A DNA stretch of 64,000 nt from Stercorarius parasiticus (taxonomy: Eukaryota > Chordata > Aves > Charadriiformes > Stercorariidae): assembly GCA_013396915.1 (NCBI GenBank), contig VWZL01000429.1, forward strand, positions 248,001-312,000, given 5' to 3'. Shown in pieces: positions 24,319 to 37,550 of this stretch (the first letter of the stretch is position 1; each line of letters starts with the position of its first letter). The notes below the pieces were generated by a model. It saw only the letters and a list, made by a program, of their open reading frames with translations. It was not told the origin of the DNA and did not search any database. Both the position numbers and the translations under genes were made by a program.

Positions 24319-27300
24319 TCCCTACTCAGTCTCAAACTTTCTTTTCTTTTGTTATTGCCTGTTCCACATGATATTACTTACCCACACACATGAGCAAGAT
24401 AACTATCACAACTATGATGCTATGCTATTGTATAGCACTAAGAATGAATAAAAATGTGAGCTATGGAGTATATCAGTTTTATACTGTGCTTTCAAATGTC
24501 ACACATCTCCACCCATAAGAGTACTGCATCACTGTTTCCATAGTAACAAGATAACGTGAGCCACTTCGGTGTATGTTACTGTGTCTGAAAGAGTCCAACC
24601 TCAAGATGAGAATACCATATTGGACTTTGTAAATGAATTCTGATTTGTGCTTTTTTGTGCAAAATATAACCCTGAATGATGTAGGAACTTGAATAGTGCA
24701 GTTATTTAATTGGATGATAGCAAAGACGTTATAGATAGAAAAGAAAACAGGTTTTAAGGTGTGACAATGAGCTGAAAATGCTTTTCTTTTTAGATAACAG
24801 GAGCTACAAGGCAACAGATTTTTCATGGCAAACTAAAAATTTATTATGTTAAATTGACAGGAAGGAGTTACAGGATGGTAGTGATATATAAGGCCTAGCA
24901 AAAGACTGTAGAGGATTTTAAAAATAGAGTAGACCCCAAAACACAACTGATGGCTGAGGAAAAGGTGTGATATGAGCTCAATCATAGTACACGTATAAGG
25001 GTAGCAAACCAGGCTTCTGCACATCCCAGCAGTTGAGACCTGGGAGATGATAGACAGGGGAAGTAAAAGAGCCCAACAAGAGAATAGCAAGCTACAGTGG
25101 AGCTAACAAATAGCAGCAGGTACAACGGACAAGGCGCTGACTTGTGTGATCAAAAACCTGCTGGAGGTACATGGAGACTGCAGGATGGAAGAGAGGGGGA
25201 ATGGTATTGCAAAGATAGGTAAGAAAAAATCACATACAAGGTGTAGACAAATCACGCCCGTCCGGCTCCAGGAACTATTTCCACCACTCCTAAAAATTTG
25301 ACCTGAGGTAGGGCAATCCCACACAAACATCTTCCCCCTGCTGAGCTACAAAGCCCACCACGTAAGCTCACTTCCTTATCTCATTTTTAGAATGTTTCTC
25401 AGGATATCATAGAAGAGTTTGAAATGCAAAGTGCATATAATGGGTTGTAAAACATGGGGAATTTTCTGACTGGCTCCCTACGTGGCAGGAATGTGATTGA
25501 AATACTGTAACATGATGCATTCTTATAATTCAATTACTTTTTTCATATATTTTGGCTGTTTGTATATTTTGTCTGCCTTTTGATGTCTAAAAGTTAAATT
25601 AATTCAAAAGGACTGTGCAGTTAGAAGAGCCTCCCTTTGACTTCTAGAGATGTGCATAGCTGGGCCTGTATTCTGCTACCATATGTATACCTTTTACTGG
25701 TTCAGACTTCAAGGGGCTGACAGCATTTCTTCATTTGATCAATAGCCTGAACATTTGCTCTGTGCTCTAACGTGTACAATGGAAGGGGCCCGGCAGCGCT
25801 ATCTCTCTCAGAAAAAGAATTAAGACAAAGTCACTTCTTTCCGCAGCAGTCCTACACACCAGCTCTTCATTTGTGTTGAATGTCACTAAATCCAGATGGG
25901 AGCTCCATGCCGCCACACTGAAGCAGCGGCAGTCCCTCACTGATGAGGTCAGCAGCCACAGGAGAGCACAAAGGGGGGCTTTAATCAGTCAGTCCATAAC
26001 CAGTCGAGGAGAGATTAAATTGCCTCCACTAAAACACTGGCCAACCCTCACCGCAAGGAAAGTCTTCAGTTAAACAGTCTTTTCTTCTCTCAAAACTTTG
26101 TTTCACATCATTTGTGAGAGGAACCTGGGGAAACCTTTGTAAAATCATGAGAGCAGGGGATAGACTTGTGTGAAAGTATGAAAGTGTAGCTGTATGGTCT
26201 ACTGTGCAATAGCTTTCCCCATAAAATATCCTATTCTCCTATTCCTGTTTCATTCAGGCTGTTGGGGACTCAAGTGGCTCTAATGAGACATGCGTGAGCA
26301 AAAGACAGACAGGTAGACTCTGAACTGAGTTTCAGCAATAATATTTCTCAGGGGCTGGTTATGCTTCTGAGTTTTAAACGTGACTCACTTATTGAAGGAA
26401 GATAACTGAAGTGAAGATGAGTATAAACACGTATCTGAACAAAAGTGAGATTTGCACCAAGTCATTCAGTGATCTCACTCCTCTCTCAGTGAACCAGTCC
26501 TCTGACCTGCCCCATGAGAGCTTTTCTTCTTCCTCCCTCACTGCCAGCTCTGAGCATCTTTTTTCATCCATTTCAGATCACCTGGTCTACTGCTGACTTT
26601 AGCTTTAGCACTGCTCAGGTTTCTAGGGAGCTCAGAAATGACCTTATGTTTTACAGAATTCATTCAAGCTTTCAAACACAGAAAGAAATTTCGGCACCTA
26701 TTATACGTAGTACCTGTCCATAATATGACATGCCACAAAACTTCATGCCTTATCTGCAGAATATACAGCTGAAATATATTTAATCTTCAGCTTATACAAG
26801 AGCAATAAACAACTAGAATTTTTGCCTCATAGTAGGGGTATGAGACTTGCAAAAATCTGGTAAATGGTGATGGATCAAAACTTCCAGTAGAAAAGTGACA
26901 TAGGCAGTCTTTAGGGTAATGCTGATGAATAGACTATTATTATAGGTGTTGGGATGTGTTATGGGACTCTTCCCTCTTTGCCTTGCAAAGGAACTTGATA
27001 GAAGATACAAACAGGATTTCAGCCTCTAACCCTAAGGTCGATTTACCCCTATAACAACAAAATATAACAATATTCTTTAAAGAGAGACTACTCGGATTTG
27101 CTAGGTGAGATAGGTAAAACAAAAACCTTAAAAACTATTTCAGTCCTTCACAGGGAGTGTGTGAAGGGGATGCTTTTGTAGAGTGGTGGGTTTTTTTGGG
27201 TAGTCCTGATTTGCAAGCCAGTAAGTTTCAGTGACTTCCTGCATTACATTGACTCTGCATCCCTTGGTCCCAGACAATTATTCTTCTCTCCATCACATCT

Positions 27301-29770
27301 AAACACTGGTTTTGGGCCTGCTCCTTGTTGCAAATTAGACCCCTGCACTAGTGCCCCAACTCCCTGCTTGCTTATCACCTGTGTTTCATCCCTTTCTGTT
27401 AGGGGAAAGTATAATTTTTAATTTGTTATCAAATGCTCCAGCTGCAGGCAGGATAACAAAGTGTAGCTTTCCTTTTTGCTATTATAGTATATAGGATGTG
27501 CACAACTGGAACAAACAAATCAAGTGGCTGTATCAGAGTCCTTGCTATGGAATAAGATAATTTCTTCCTTTCTTCAGGATTCCTACTTGGGACTTCACAT
27601 TGTCTATGAACTCTGGATACAATGTTTGCACTGTTAGATGTATGCAATGCAGTGGTAGGGGCTGGATACCAAAAGTTTTTCTTAATAATCAGCTAGAAGG
27701 AAACAGACATCTTAGGTGAAATTCATTTAACAAATTTTAGATGCTTGGTTTAGGCTGAGATGACTAAAATATTACTTTTCAGGGACTGAAATTTGGGGGA
27801 CTGGGGGGTTGTTTGAGAGCACTACATTGACTTGATTTCCCCAAAGCAAGCCAGACATAAGTGGATCAAAAGTGGAAAATACACAGCAGACATTTACTTT
27901 TAGAAGACTTGAAAAATTGGGGGGTTAGTTCCCCTTCTTGATTGTGGCAGGGTTATATTAGTTGCCTAAATGGTTTAGGGCACAGTCCTCTGGAATAAAT
28001 AACATCATGTGATGAAAAATACCATCAGTAAGTGGAGAATGCACTGGGGAACACATTAAGAGAATGAGAAAAATATTTTAGGACATAGTTTAAACCCTGT
28101 CAGTTATGGAAAACAAGCTACTTATGATCTTTATATGCTTCATGTTTTTCTTCAGTAGCATCGTCTTCTATTCTAATCAGAACAAGCAAAAAATCCAACT
28201 AAAGCCAGCTAAAAATTGCCCACCCAGCTCTTTGTCTTTACCCTTCCTGAAACTGCAAGTCATTGCATTGGACAGCTGGGAATTTCCCACTCACTAAGGG
28301 CTCTGTAACCTCATGTAAGTAATCCTCTACATAAAACTGAACAATTTCTCACTAAGATTATGCCAGTCCTCAGGTTACAGAAGAAGCTACATGCATATTT
28401 TCCTGCAAGTCTGTTGGAAATTAGTACTATCGATCTTACGAGAGGGTTTATTGAATAAGGAAGAGTACAGAAACATTTGTATTGAGTTTCTTGGAAGTTT
28501 TGCCTGATACAGTTTATAACTCTTTGTAGATCTCCTTGTAATATCATACTGGGATTTTCCTAACCCATTCTGTACCACACAGAAAGCTGTCATAGGCCTG
28601 AGGCTGTTAATATCATAATATCATATTAAACTGCAAAGAGTGAAATACAAAGAGATATCATAGATACTCACCCTATATTCCTGCTCCTCTTGTGTCAAAC
28701 ATATCAGTTTAAAAAAATCTAATGTCAGAAAAAGTCTCAAGCATGATATGCTTCACTGTGTTGATCAGGAAAGTTAGACTTAGACCTAACCAGCTCTTTA
28801 GCCAAACACTTGTTGGAGACAAATGTTACCTCATTAATCTACCAGTTGTTTAGAGAATGTGGTGACTTGCAAGCAGGAGAGTAACTCTATGTCTCTAAAA
28901 GGAGCTCAGTTTCCAAAATCCTTTAAGAGGTAGGAATACTCTAGAGTAATAAACTGTCAAAGTGCCAAAGGAGGATGTGCTGTCCAAACTTTGCACTGGA
29001 TGTCACTTATCCCCAGATCCTCTCTGACAACACAGAGGAAAGCATTCACACCAGCACATGCCTGAGAGCTGGCAGTTCAGGGGTAACTCACGCTGCTCGG
29101 GTCATCTGCTCACTGCTCCCAAGGAACATAACTCCCTGCAGCTATCAACTCACTCAAAAACCAGCCTGATTACTGGGTAAGACTGAAAAAAGAGAACAAG
29201 TCTTTATACTATCAAGATGAAGTATTAAAGCAAATTATTATGATGCTGGAAATAAATTTACCACAGAAAAGTAATATTAAGCATCCTCCCCAGTTTGTAT
29301 ATTGTATGAGTTACCACAGAGGGCTAGAAACCTAGTCTTCTGCCCTAAAAAAGCATTTTGGTGTCCTATGGTTGTTTTGCTAAAAGCAGAATTCCTCTGC
29401 AGCTATTACAACTTAACTGCTTGAATGGCTTTCCAGCTCAGCCCCAGTCCCTGCAGACTCAATTCTCCTTGACTCAATGGCTGCTGAATTGATGGATTTT
29501 CTGGGCCTTTTCTAAAGATAGGTCTTCACAATATTGGTAGGTGCAGTCTGTGGTAGATTCTCATGGTGTCCCACCGCGCTGCACCTGGAACTGGCTGTTA
29601 CAAGACTCAGTTTTCTTCACAGCACGCAGGGCTTGCAAAGAGAAAATGAGCCACTTAGGGAAAGAGTAATCCTTTGATATGTCCCCTCAGCATTTGGCAA
29701 ATACAGGTTTAGAATCTTCCTCTACTGAAGACTGTATCAAGACAATCATATCTAATACCTACCTAGATAT

Positions 29771-29804
29771 GTGTGTGATTGTGTACGCGCCCATATATAT
29801 ATAT
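29771..29804. repeat. Alternating purine-pyrimidine tract with short (AT)n
   Basis: A GTGTGTG run passes through GTACGCGC into CCATATATATATATA. Alternating TG, CG and TA steps favour non-B (Z-type or cruciform) structure. It is short and interrupted, so any structural effect would be modest. Confidence 0.6.
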
Positions 29805-30683
29805 AAAAAAAATAAAATCCACTTATATTTTTGGTCTCCGTAACACTTTGTGCTAAAAAGTCCTATGTATTGTTTTGCCTGCTTCTTGCTACATGATACT
29901 TTCAGTACTTTTACTTGTTCCTGTATTGAGAAAAATGGTGGAAGATGATCCCCCATCATCATGAACCTTCTCTGTTCATGACTTTCTAGCCCTCTCTCAT
30001 ATTCCAACTGCCTCTAATTGAATGTCTCTTCTCTGAAATAGAAGTTCTTAATCTATTTAGTACACCTTCACATAGAGATGTGTTTCACATTTATTGCCAT
30101 ACTTCTTGCTCTTCTGTCTAAATATTCTTGCTCTTGTATATGCTTTTTCTGAGGAGACATCAAAATTGTTGTCAGTTTTTAAGATGTGGGTTCACCACTG
30201 ATTTACAAAAAAAAAAACGCCATAGGGCTGCGTTCTGATCTTCTGCACAGAGCTAGCTGATAGGAAATTCTCAGAGCAAGGAGATGCCACTGCAAAATCC
30301 CACCCTTCTCTGGGGTTTTACAAACTCCACATCAGGATTAAAAACCAAAACCTTCTCATGAGGAGCACTCCATGACATCATATACATCGCATTTTATGCA
30401 GAGTACTCACTGGATCTGGGGGAGCTCTGGTCCATTTTATCCATTTCTGTTGGTGACGGTTGAAAGCCATCCTTCTCGGCTCTGGAGCAGCACTCATGAA
30501 GGTGAACTTACAGATGGGTCTCCTCCCAAGTGACACCTTGACTGGTGGGGGAAGCATCCAACCCTCCTCTGTCTCAGTGAGTCCTGAAGGGGTTTTTTTA
30601 GGTAGAATAGCCTTAAACGAAGGAATAGAGATTGTCTTTTCTTCAGACTAGAGCAGTAACAGGGCACTTTCTTCAAAGGATGG

Positions 30684-30711
30684 ATTTGAAAAACATTCAT
30701 TTGAAAAACAT
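30684..30711. repeat. Short tandem duplication (about 15 bp x 2)
   Basis: ATTTGAAAAACATTC is followed directly by a second ATTTGAAAAACAT. The copies are identical over their first 13 bases, indicating a simple local duplication. Confidence 0.85.
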
Positions 30712-33029
30712 GGTTTTAAATCCATGGAAATAAGGAACTAAACTGGTTTTCCGCATGCTGGTCAAAAGCTCCAACTAGTGAGCTGCTATACAAAGGGAAA
30801 AGATTGCTCATACTTTCCAGCCTTGTTAAAAGGGTGGAAAAAAAGCCAAAGTAAAAACAGTTGCTCCATTTTTACAGCCCCTGATCTATCAGGCTCTTTA
30901 TGAAAACAGGGACTCGATAAGACATCTTAAGCTGAAATGTTGGAGTACTCAAAAGTTATTCTCCACTCCTGAAATTCTCAACTTAAAAGTCTAATTTTTG
31001 TAAATGCGGGAATAAAAATGGACAATTGTACATTATGCAGTGACACTCTTTCAAGAACAGAAAAGCAAGACATTCTTTACTATTTTTCCTGGAGTGCACG
31101 GGCTTCAGAACTGAGATTTCTACCACAGTATAGCAGCAAGAAAATAGGAGAGTTTTATCCAACCTGACAAATCGCAGAGTCTAGCAACAGGGGAAGACAG
31201 GAATATTTTTTTTCTTTCTTTTTCCTTTGCTTCGTTGGTAAATTTTTACTCTAGATATTGGAAATGAGCAGAGCAAAAGGAAAGGTGGGCTTGAATTCAG
31301 AAGAAATGAGGGTTTGATCTCAAAGAAGGTAAAAATCAGAGCACAGGGAGTACACATATCACTAGGTCAGGGGAAGTGATGTCACACTCATAATAAGCAA
31401 CAACAATACTTCTGAAAAAAAAAAAAACTTCAAAAAATGCCTCCTAGATATTAAATCAAGGAATATGTTTGCATGTTAACTGCCTCCAAGCGATCTTTTA
31501 TATTAAACTACTTTATGTGCAAGACTTCCAGATCATTTACAGGGCAAGTGCTTAGGAAAATAGGGGCTTTCCAAGCGCCTGAAAAGATTGTCTGACTGAT
31601 TGTCTGTCTACAGGTTTTCTTTTAAAGCTATTTTAAGTATATGATCCCATCCCAGCTATTTAACTCAGGAACCTGTCAATTACATGCTGCCTAATTGAAC
31701 TCTCGGATACTGTAGGCTTGCAAGCCACAAAGCATATGAACAAAAATGTGAAGAAAGGGGTTTCTGCTGTGATTTCATTCTTCAAATCCAAATTGAAAAG
31801 GTCAAATTTCAGATTGCACAACCCCATTGAGACTTAGGGACTAAACTGGGACAATCACAAAAAAAAAAGGGAAAAAAGCTAATTTTTTCTTCTCCTTTTT
31901 AAAGGCATGAGGAGGTCTTTAATACCAGTTACTTGCTGGGGCTGATAGAAAGGGCTGAGGGTGGGGAGAGGACAATGAAAATTGAAAAAGGGAAACATAC
32001 GAGTCAGTTTTTGTACTGCTGAGCTAGTAAAAGGATGACTGACTGACTGTGTGACATCTCCTTCAGAGACACTTTGCAATCCTGCTTTCTCTTGTTTGAT
32101 TTTGTTTTTCTTCAAAGAGAAAATATGGGTTACCAAAGAGATTTAGGGGCTATATAAGGGAAAATACCACTGGAATCAATTTTACAAAAGTTTAGAAACA
32201 AATTGTGTATTTCACAACGGTTGGACTGTGGTTCTGAGCCAAAATCCCCTGAGGTTAAGTGAAAACCTCCTTGATTTCAACAGGCTTTGTGTCAGAACCT
32301 AAACCACAGTGTTTCACAGAAATGAGAGTGGCAACATCTATCTTGATATGCAGAAAATGAATTTAGACTACCTATTTAATCACCACACAAATGGATTTAC
32401 ATTGTCTCCATGTTTATTGATTGACTGCATAAACAAGTGTGACCTCAGCTGGTGTAAATCCTTAGGACTCCTCCAACTCCAGTGGAGCAGTGAGAGTTTA
32501 TGTCAGCAGGGAGATCTGAACCAAAAAGAAGGGACTGTACACATTATATGGCCATCCATGCTCTTAAATAGTTTCAAATATGACTAAGCAAGCTCATCAT
32601 TTTAGCTGATGAGCAGTTACTCCAAGGAAGAAAAAGCATCTAACCACATTTGCGCATGTAGCAGGTGGCTTGCAAGTATGATCATCCCCAAATGTTGTCA
32701 GAACTATGCCTGGCACCCTCTTTGATATTAAAGGGGTAATTGAGTGTTAATTCTATTGACCTTATTTGCAGAACTTCCATCCTGGGAGCATTAGTGACTG
32801 TCAGGCAGCACAGTCTACATAGCTGTCTACTGAATGTTTTTCTTTTTAGTGATTTTTTTTTTTTTTACCTGAGGCAGTTCAGTCATGTAACTTCAGCAAT
32901 CAATTTTGGCCCAAAGCAGCACAGGCTTCAGTCACAGAGAAGCAAGTATTTGCATGCAAGCTTGCTATTAAAGCACCAGGGAGAAGAGTGAGTCCACAAA
33001 AGCTTAAGAAATGGGAATCTGAGTTGAAT

Positions 33030-33270
33030 CATCACACAGTCAGCTAAATTACTGGCCCTGTAATTAGCCTTTTTGGAGGTCTCTTAAATTGTTAATCCCT
33101 TTGCTGGATATAATTGCTTTATTGAATCTAAATTAATCCAATGTTTTAAGAAGTAATCATGCAATTCTAATGGCTACATAAAATTAAAAAAAAATATGGA
33201 AGCTACTTTGTTTGAGACCTAATTTAGATTAGACTCGCTGAAACAATTAGTCTTGGGAATAGTATTTTTT
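33030..33270. promoter_or_regulatory. TAAT-rich block, possible conserved non-coding enhancer
   Basis: About 240 bases with repeated homeodomain core motifs: GTAATTAGCC (near 33,060), GTTAATCCC, AAATTAATCCAAT, AGTAATCATGCAATT, AGATTAGAC and CAATTAGTC. The motifs are irregularly spaced in otherwise unique sequence, unlike a tandem repeat. Dense ATTA/TAAT clusters are typical of developmental enhancers in vertebrate gene deserts. The motif density can be seen; function and conservation are inferred only. Confidence 0.3.
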
Positions 33271-35847
33271 TGCAGAATTTTGTTGGGGGAGGGTTGAGTT
33301 TTGGAGCTGGGGGGGTTTAATATTTTATTTACACAGTGTATGCAAAGCAGTTCCGTTTTAAAAATTCACTAGATTGGGAGTTTTCACTGCATATGGAGAG
33401 TGAGTCAATGTCAAATCAGAACTGGATCCATGCCAGGAAAGGGAGCCGGGGGTTAGACATCTGTAAAGTGTTGGATGGGATGGAAGACAAACCTAAAACA
33501 CTTCTGTTCATTACACATCTAGGCTATTTCCTAGCCATTCATCTAGATCTGAATTTCCAGTCCAAAATCGTTGTATCTAAAGATGGACATTTGCATATTT
33601 TGCAGTGCACGGAAACTTTATTGGGTCCCAGAAGGACTAACTTAACCTGAACACATACCACTGAAATACCCAAGGGTAATCAGGTCTTATCTGACCCAGT
33701 CTGGGATAGAAAAAACATATATCATCCAGGTGTCTGGGACTTCCAGCACTACCAGGAATTACCTCATTATCCTACAGCACTAGCCTCATCAGATAAAGAA
33801 GAGGATAGGGGGAAGGACGTGGAAACACGAGAAGGAGACCAGATAAAAGGGAACCAGGGAGAAGAAAAAACATGTCGAGTCTTAATTGAGCTTGGAGAGG
33901 AAGCAGGAGGAGAGAAACATAGCTGGCTGAGTTATGATTTATTCTCTCTAGTGATCTATGTTTGCAGTGGATTGAAACGTGCTCTTGTTCCTAATATATA
34001 TTTTATACCTTGTTTATCAAGTGTGAAGTCAAGGATGAACAAGTTTAAGTTATGGGCAAAGTATGATGCTTCTTTAAAGCCAATCTCATCAGGCTTTACT
34101 TTGTAAAGCCCAGTGAGCATGTTAACATTTTCTGAGCTGTTACAGGTGATTCTACTCTGAGCCCCAGCTCAAGGAATATGTTGTTTTAGTGTGTTACAAT
34201 AAACATTTAAATGCATTACACTTTATATAATCCCTTACATGCATAATGTGTGATCTTGATCCCCCAGTGCTTCACCAAGAAATCATCACCGACTCAGGAC
34301 AAGAAGAGAATTTGAGGTGAAATTTGGAAAGAGAACGAGGAAAAGAAGAGCAGAGCCAGATACAAAACCCAATGGAAACATAACCCTCTTTCTTTTTATC
34401 CTTTCACCTACAGAAGTCAGGAGAGATGGCCAAGCTTGGAAGGGCAGCAGGAGAGAACCAACTCAGTGAACAGAGATCACTGGTAGTAAGTATCCAAGGA
34501 TTCATACATAATTATAACTGTTAACACACACTTTGCACTTTGATTCCTCTTTGTGGAAGATTTCGCTACCTCTAAGAGAATTTCTAGAGATTCCATGTTT
34601 ATATATACATTTTTAAATCCCATATTCATACATACAGATATGCAGTTGTCTTTTTTACAAACTACTTTTTGAATTGTTGAGACTCCCAGCAGTACACGTG
34701 ACTATTTAGAGTATCATCACAATTAGCCCTGATAAAAATGAAAAGGGTGCTTGAAACTAGCCTGATGTACTCACGTGTCCAGATACCCTTGGGAAAGCAA
34801 GTATGTAATAAAATGTCATCTTTGAAATACAGCTCTGTATCTCTCACACAGCTGAAAAACTGCCACTTCAGCACTGAAGCATGACAGCTGCTCAGAAGCA
34901 CACTATGATTCTACATGCTATGCTCTTCATTTGGTTATGATACCCTCAGTAATTCTGTACTTATGGAGCAGTTAAGCAAACGTATTTTAGTTTGTATACA
35001 GGTGAGAATTTTATGATACATAGCTATCAAATGATCCATTGCTATAACACACTTTTTTTTCATGATCATCAAATTTGTAACTCTATAGACAAAAAACCAA
35101 GCAGGCTAATCTAGATATGTGCCTCAAAGTCCATGTATGTACTACATCTGATGCCATCAATACATTGAGGCTATTTTTATTAGTTCTTCTTTGTATTTAA
35201 CATGGAAGGAAAAAAAAAAAAACAAACAACTACTGAATCAATAAGTTGCCCAAATGCAATGTCAGTTAGCAATATTTTTCTCTATTATTTTTTTATTAAT
35301 CTACAGGGACCAAAGGTAAATGTATTAAAACAGAAACCATCAGCATCCTCATTTCTCCTTCCAGAATATCAGTCCTCATGTCTCATTTACTTCATTTTTT
35401 TAACGGCAAGCACTTCTTGAAGTCTTTACCATTAGCTTCAGTTCAGGAGCTCATCCTGTACTAGGCATAGCCACTGGCATCTGTACCATGCTAGCTACCT
35501 CCATCTGAAGGAGAGGTACGAAGTGTTCTGGGACACTGGTCTGGCATGCATTCCTCAATGATCCAACACCCAGGAAAGACACATAAAAAATGCACAATCA
35601 AATTAACTATGTGAATTAGCACACATTACTAAAGGATAGCACAAACCCATAGGAGAAAAACTTCTATGGGCTAAGGAACCTAACTGTGACAGAGTTTGAA
35701 AGGGAAATAAAGCATCATGAGAAAAGACTCTTAACTGCATTATTAAAAACAGAAAAATTGAAGAAGGTAATAGTTAACAAAAAATATAATTGATTACTAG
35801 CAAGTGGGCTAAAGTGTTGACTCAGACAGGATTTGGAGAGCGAGTGA
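33271..35847. other. Unique non-coding sequence, no gene seen
   Basis: Contains short frames such as 33,336-33,650 (+, 104 codons) and 33,819-34,106 (+, 95 codons) without recognisable domains or flanking exon structure. No repeats of note beyond short A and T runs. Confidence 0.65.
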
Positions 35848-35984
35848 AGTGATATCTTTTATTAGACTGACTAATTTAGTAGTAAAAAAAATAGATATGC
35901 ATTCAGGAACACAAACACAGATCCTGAGGCAGATGCTTGTCTATTTTCCAGACTAAATCCATTAGTCTAATAAAAGAGATTGCC
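35848..35984. mobile_element. Imperfect inverted repeat resembling a Penelope-like element end
   Basis: The left arm GATATCTTTTATTAGACTGA (from 35,851) and the right arm ATTAGTCTAATAAAAGAGAT (to 35,980) are near-complementary, separated by about 75 bases. 'gatatcttttattgg/agac' and its complement are characteristic end sequences of old Penelope-like retroelements in sauropsids. Between the arms, GATATGCATTCAGGAACACA and GATCCTGAGGCAGATGC parallel the 'acaagctttcgagccacacagagctcttcttcaggt' stretch of those elements. No GIY-YIG or reverse-transcriptase coding remains. A miniature inverted-repeat DNA transposon is the alternative. The inverted repeat is certain; the family is a tentative inference. 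Confidence 0.5.
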
Positions 35985-36299
35985 TTTTCCCCACAAATTT
36001 TCCTTGCTTATACTTTCAGGCTATCATGGTTACAGCATTATCACTGTATCTTGAAAGTGTTCAATGATCTTTTTGCTTCAGCCTCTGCTTAAAGGATCAG
36101 TTTCAAAGTCATAGGCAATCCCATTAAAATCCTAAATAGAAGGGTGAAAATCAGGCTAGAAAAAGGAAAGAATAATGGTAGAATCTACATAGATAATGTA
36201 GTATTTTTCAAGTGGCAAGGCTTGATGTAATTCAGCACTGAGAACACAGATAAACTGTTTTCAGAGCCATCAGCAATTACCTTTAGCAACTTGAGGAAT
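35985..36299. other. Unassigned sequence between two old retroelement remnants
   Basis: About 315 bases with no coding signal and no recognisable repeat. It may include further unrecognisable CR1 sequence, since it directly precedes the detectable 5' edge of the old CR1 copy. Confidence 0.55.
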
Positions 36300-37550
36300 A
36301 CAGATTCCAGAAGACTAGAAAGGGCAAATATTTTTTCACTTTTAAAATGTCAAACAGGAGAAGAGAGCTTAACTTCAATCACCAGAAAAATATCAGAACA
36401 AATAATGAAAAGGCCTATTTGTGAGAAACCGGAATATAACCAGGATGTAAGTAAGAGCCAAGATAAATTTATAATAAATAAATCATGTCAAGACAAACCT
36501 ATTTCTCTCTATGGCAGATAACAAGCTTTAAGGATAGATACTGTCATGCATCCGGATGTTGGCTTTTGACATCTCACAGGACATTCCAATAGACAAGCCG
36601 ATTTAAGGTTGTTAGACAGTTACTTGGGAAAACCCATTCAAAGAATAGTTATGAATGATTAATTTTCAAATGCACAAGATTCATCAGGTCAGGTTCTGCA
36701 AGAATCTGTCTTTATGACATATTCATTAATGAACCGGTAGGTAGATTAAGATGCTTTTTGCATTTGAAAATGACACTAAGCTAAAAAGGCTTCAAACCCT
36801 TCAGAGTGCAGAATGTACATTTAAAATTAAGTGATCTTGGTGAACAGCAGAAATCTGAATTCAGCTAAACAATTAAGTGAATTCACAAGCACATGCACAA
36901 GAAAAATTATCTGCACAAATATAAGATGTAGAATGACTGGCAAGACAAGCATAGTGTAGAAAAGAACCTAACAATTAGAATAGATCACAAACAAGCAATA
37001 AAATCACACCGTTGCATAAGAAGAAATCATGCTGGGTTAAAGAAAATGAGCACATTTCATGTTAAACACACAAAACATTCCTTCTGCTCCACTCAGAGTT
37101 GGTAATTCTTCATCTGGATCCCTGTGACCGCTGCAGGTTATCAAGTGTCAAGGAATACATTGACCAGCTGGAGAAAGTCACAAGAACAGAAATGAGAGTT
37201 ATCTTCCAAAAAAAAAGTGATCTAGCACAAGACTTTGCAAGAACTGGGCTTGCTTAATCCAGAAGGGGGAAGATTAGGAAGAGATTTGATAACAGATTTC
37301 AAATTTTTACAAAGATTCTTTGTGAAAGAAGATAATTAATTGTTTTCCATAACCTCTGAAAAAGAGAAAAGATTGCAAGACGGGGGAATTAGGTTAGAGG
37401 TGAGAAAAATATTTCAGTGTGAAAGGCCAACTAAGCAATGAGTAACAGACCTACAGAGATTTTTCATGCTTGTTAGAAATTTTAAGGATGAGTAAGCCAA
37501 ACAATAGTGAGGTTTGGTTTTCTGTATCAATCCTGCTTTGGAGCACGTTT
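36300..37550 (+). mobile_element. Ancient decayed CR1 LINE copy (reverse transcriptase to 3' region)
   Basis: About 1.25 kb is colinear with old sauropsid CR1. It starts with the reverse-transcriptase segment 'kraNI' and continues through AAATCATGTCAAGACAAACC (36,480-36,499). A GACATCTCACAGGACATTCC block (36,569-36,588) corresponds to 'acagtcccacatgacattct', and a TTTGAAAATGACACTAAGCT block near 36,762-36,781 corresponds to the FADD region. ATAGATCACAAACAAGCAAT (near 36,982) and an AGAACTGGGCTTGCTTAATC block (37,239-37,258) follow, ending near a CCTGCTTTGGAGCACG stretch at about 37,530-37,546. Frames are broken throughout by substitutions and indels. It is far more diverged than the copy at 58.8 kb, so it belongs to an older amplification wave. 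Confidence 0.85.
36315..36521 (+). pseudogene. CR1 reverse-transcriptase remnant (N-terminal RT region)
   Basis: The surviving frame encodes a fragment of the CR1 ORF2 reverse transcriptase, the enzyme that copies CR1 RNA into the genome by target-primed reverse transcription. Recognisable blocks in order are RANIFSLLK (family: R-A-N-I-x-P-I-x-K), SLTSITRKISEQIMKRPI (family: SLTSIPGKILEQI), then DVSKSQDKFIINKSCQD (family: ISNSQHGFxxNKSCQTN) and PISLYGR. This is only about 70 residues of a protein that normally exceeds 900. It has no start codon of its own in family terms. Downstream RT motifs continue in shifted frames within the same element. The fragment is non-functional. The assignment rests on motif order and is secure at the family level, while the subfamily is uncertain. 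Confidence 0.8.

Larger units (their letters stand above)
24319..33029. other. Unique non-coding sequence, no gene seen
   Basis: No exon or transposon recognised. Open frames are at most about 85 codons. Minor structures include an alternating purine-pyrimidine tract (29,771-29,804), a short duplication at 30,684-30,711, TGTCTGAC-type repeats near 31,586-31,611, GACT repeats near 32,035-32,050 and a 14-T run at 32,853-32,866. Confidence 0.65.
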
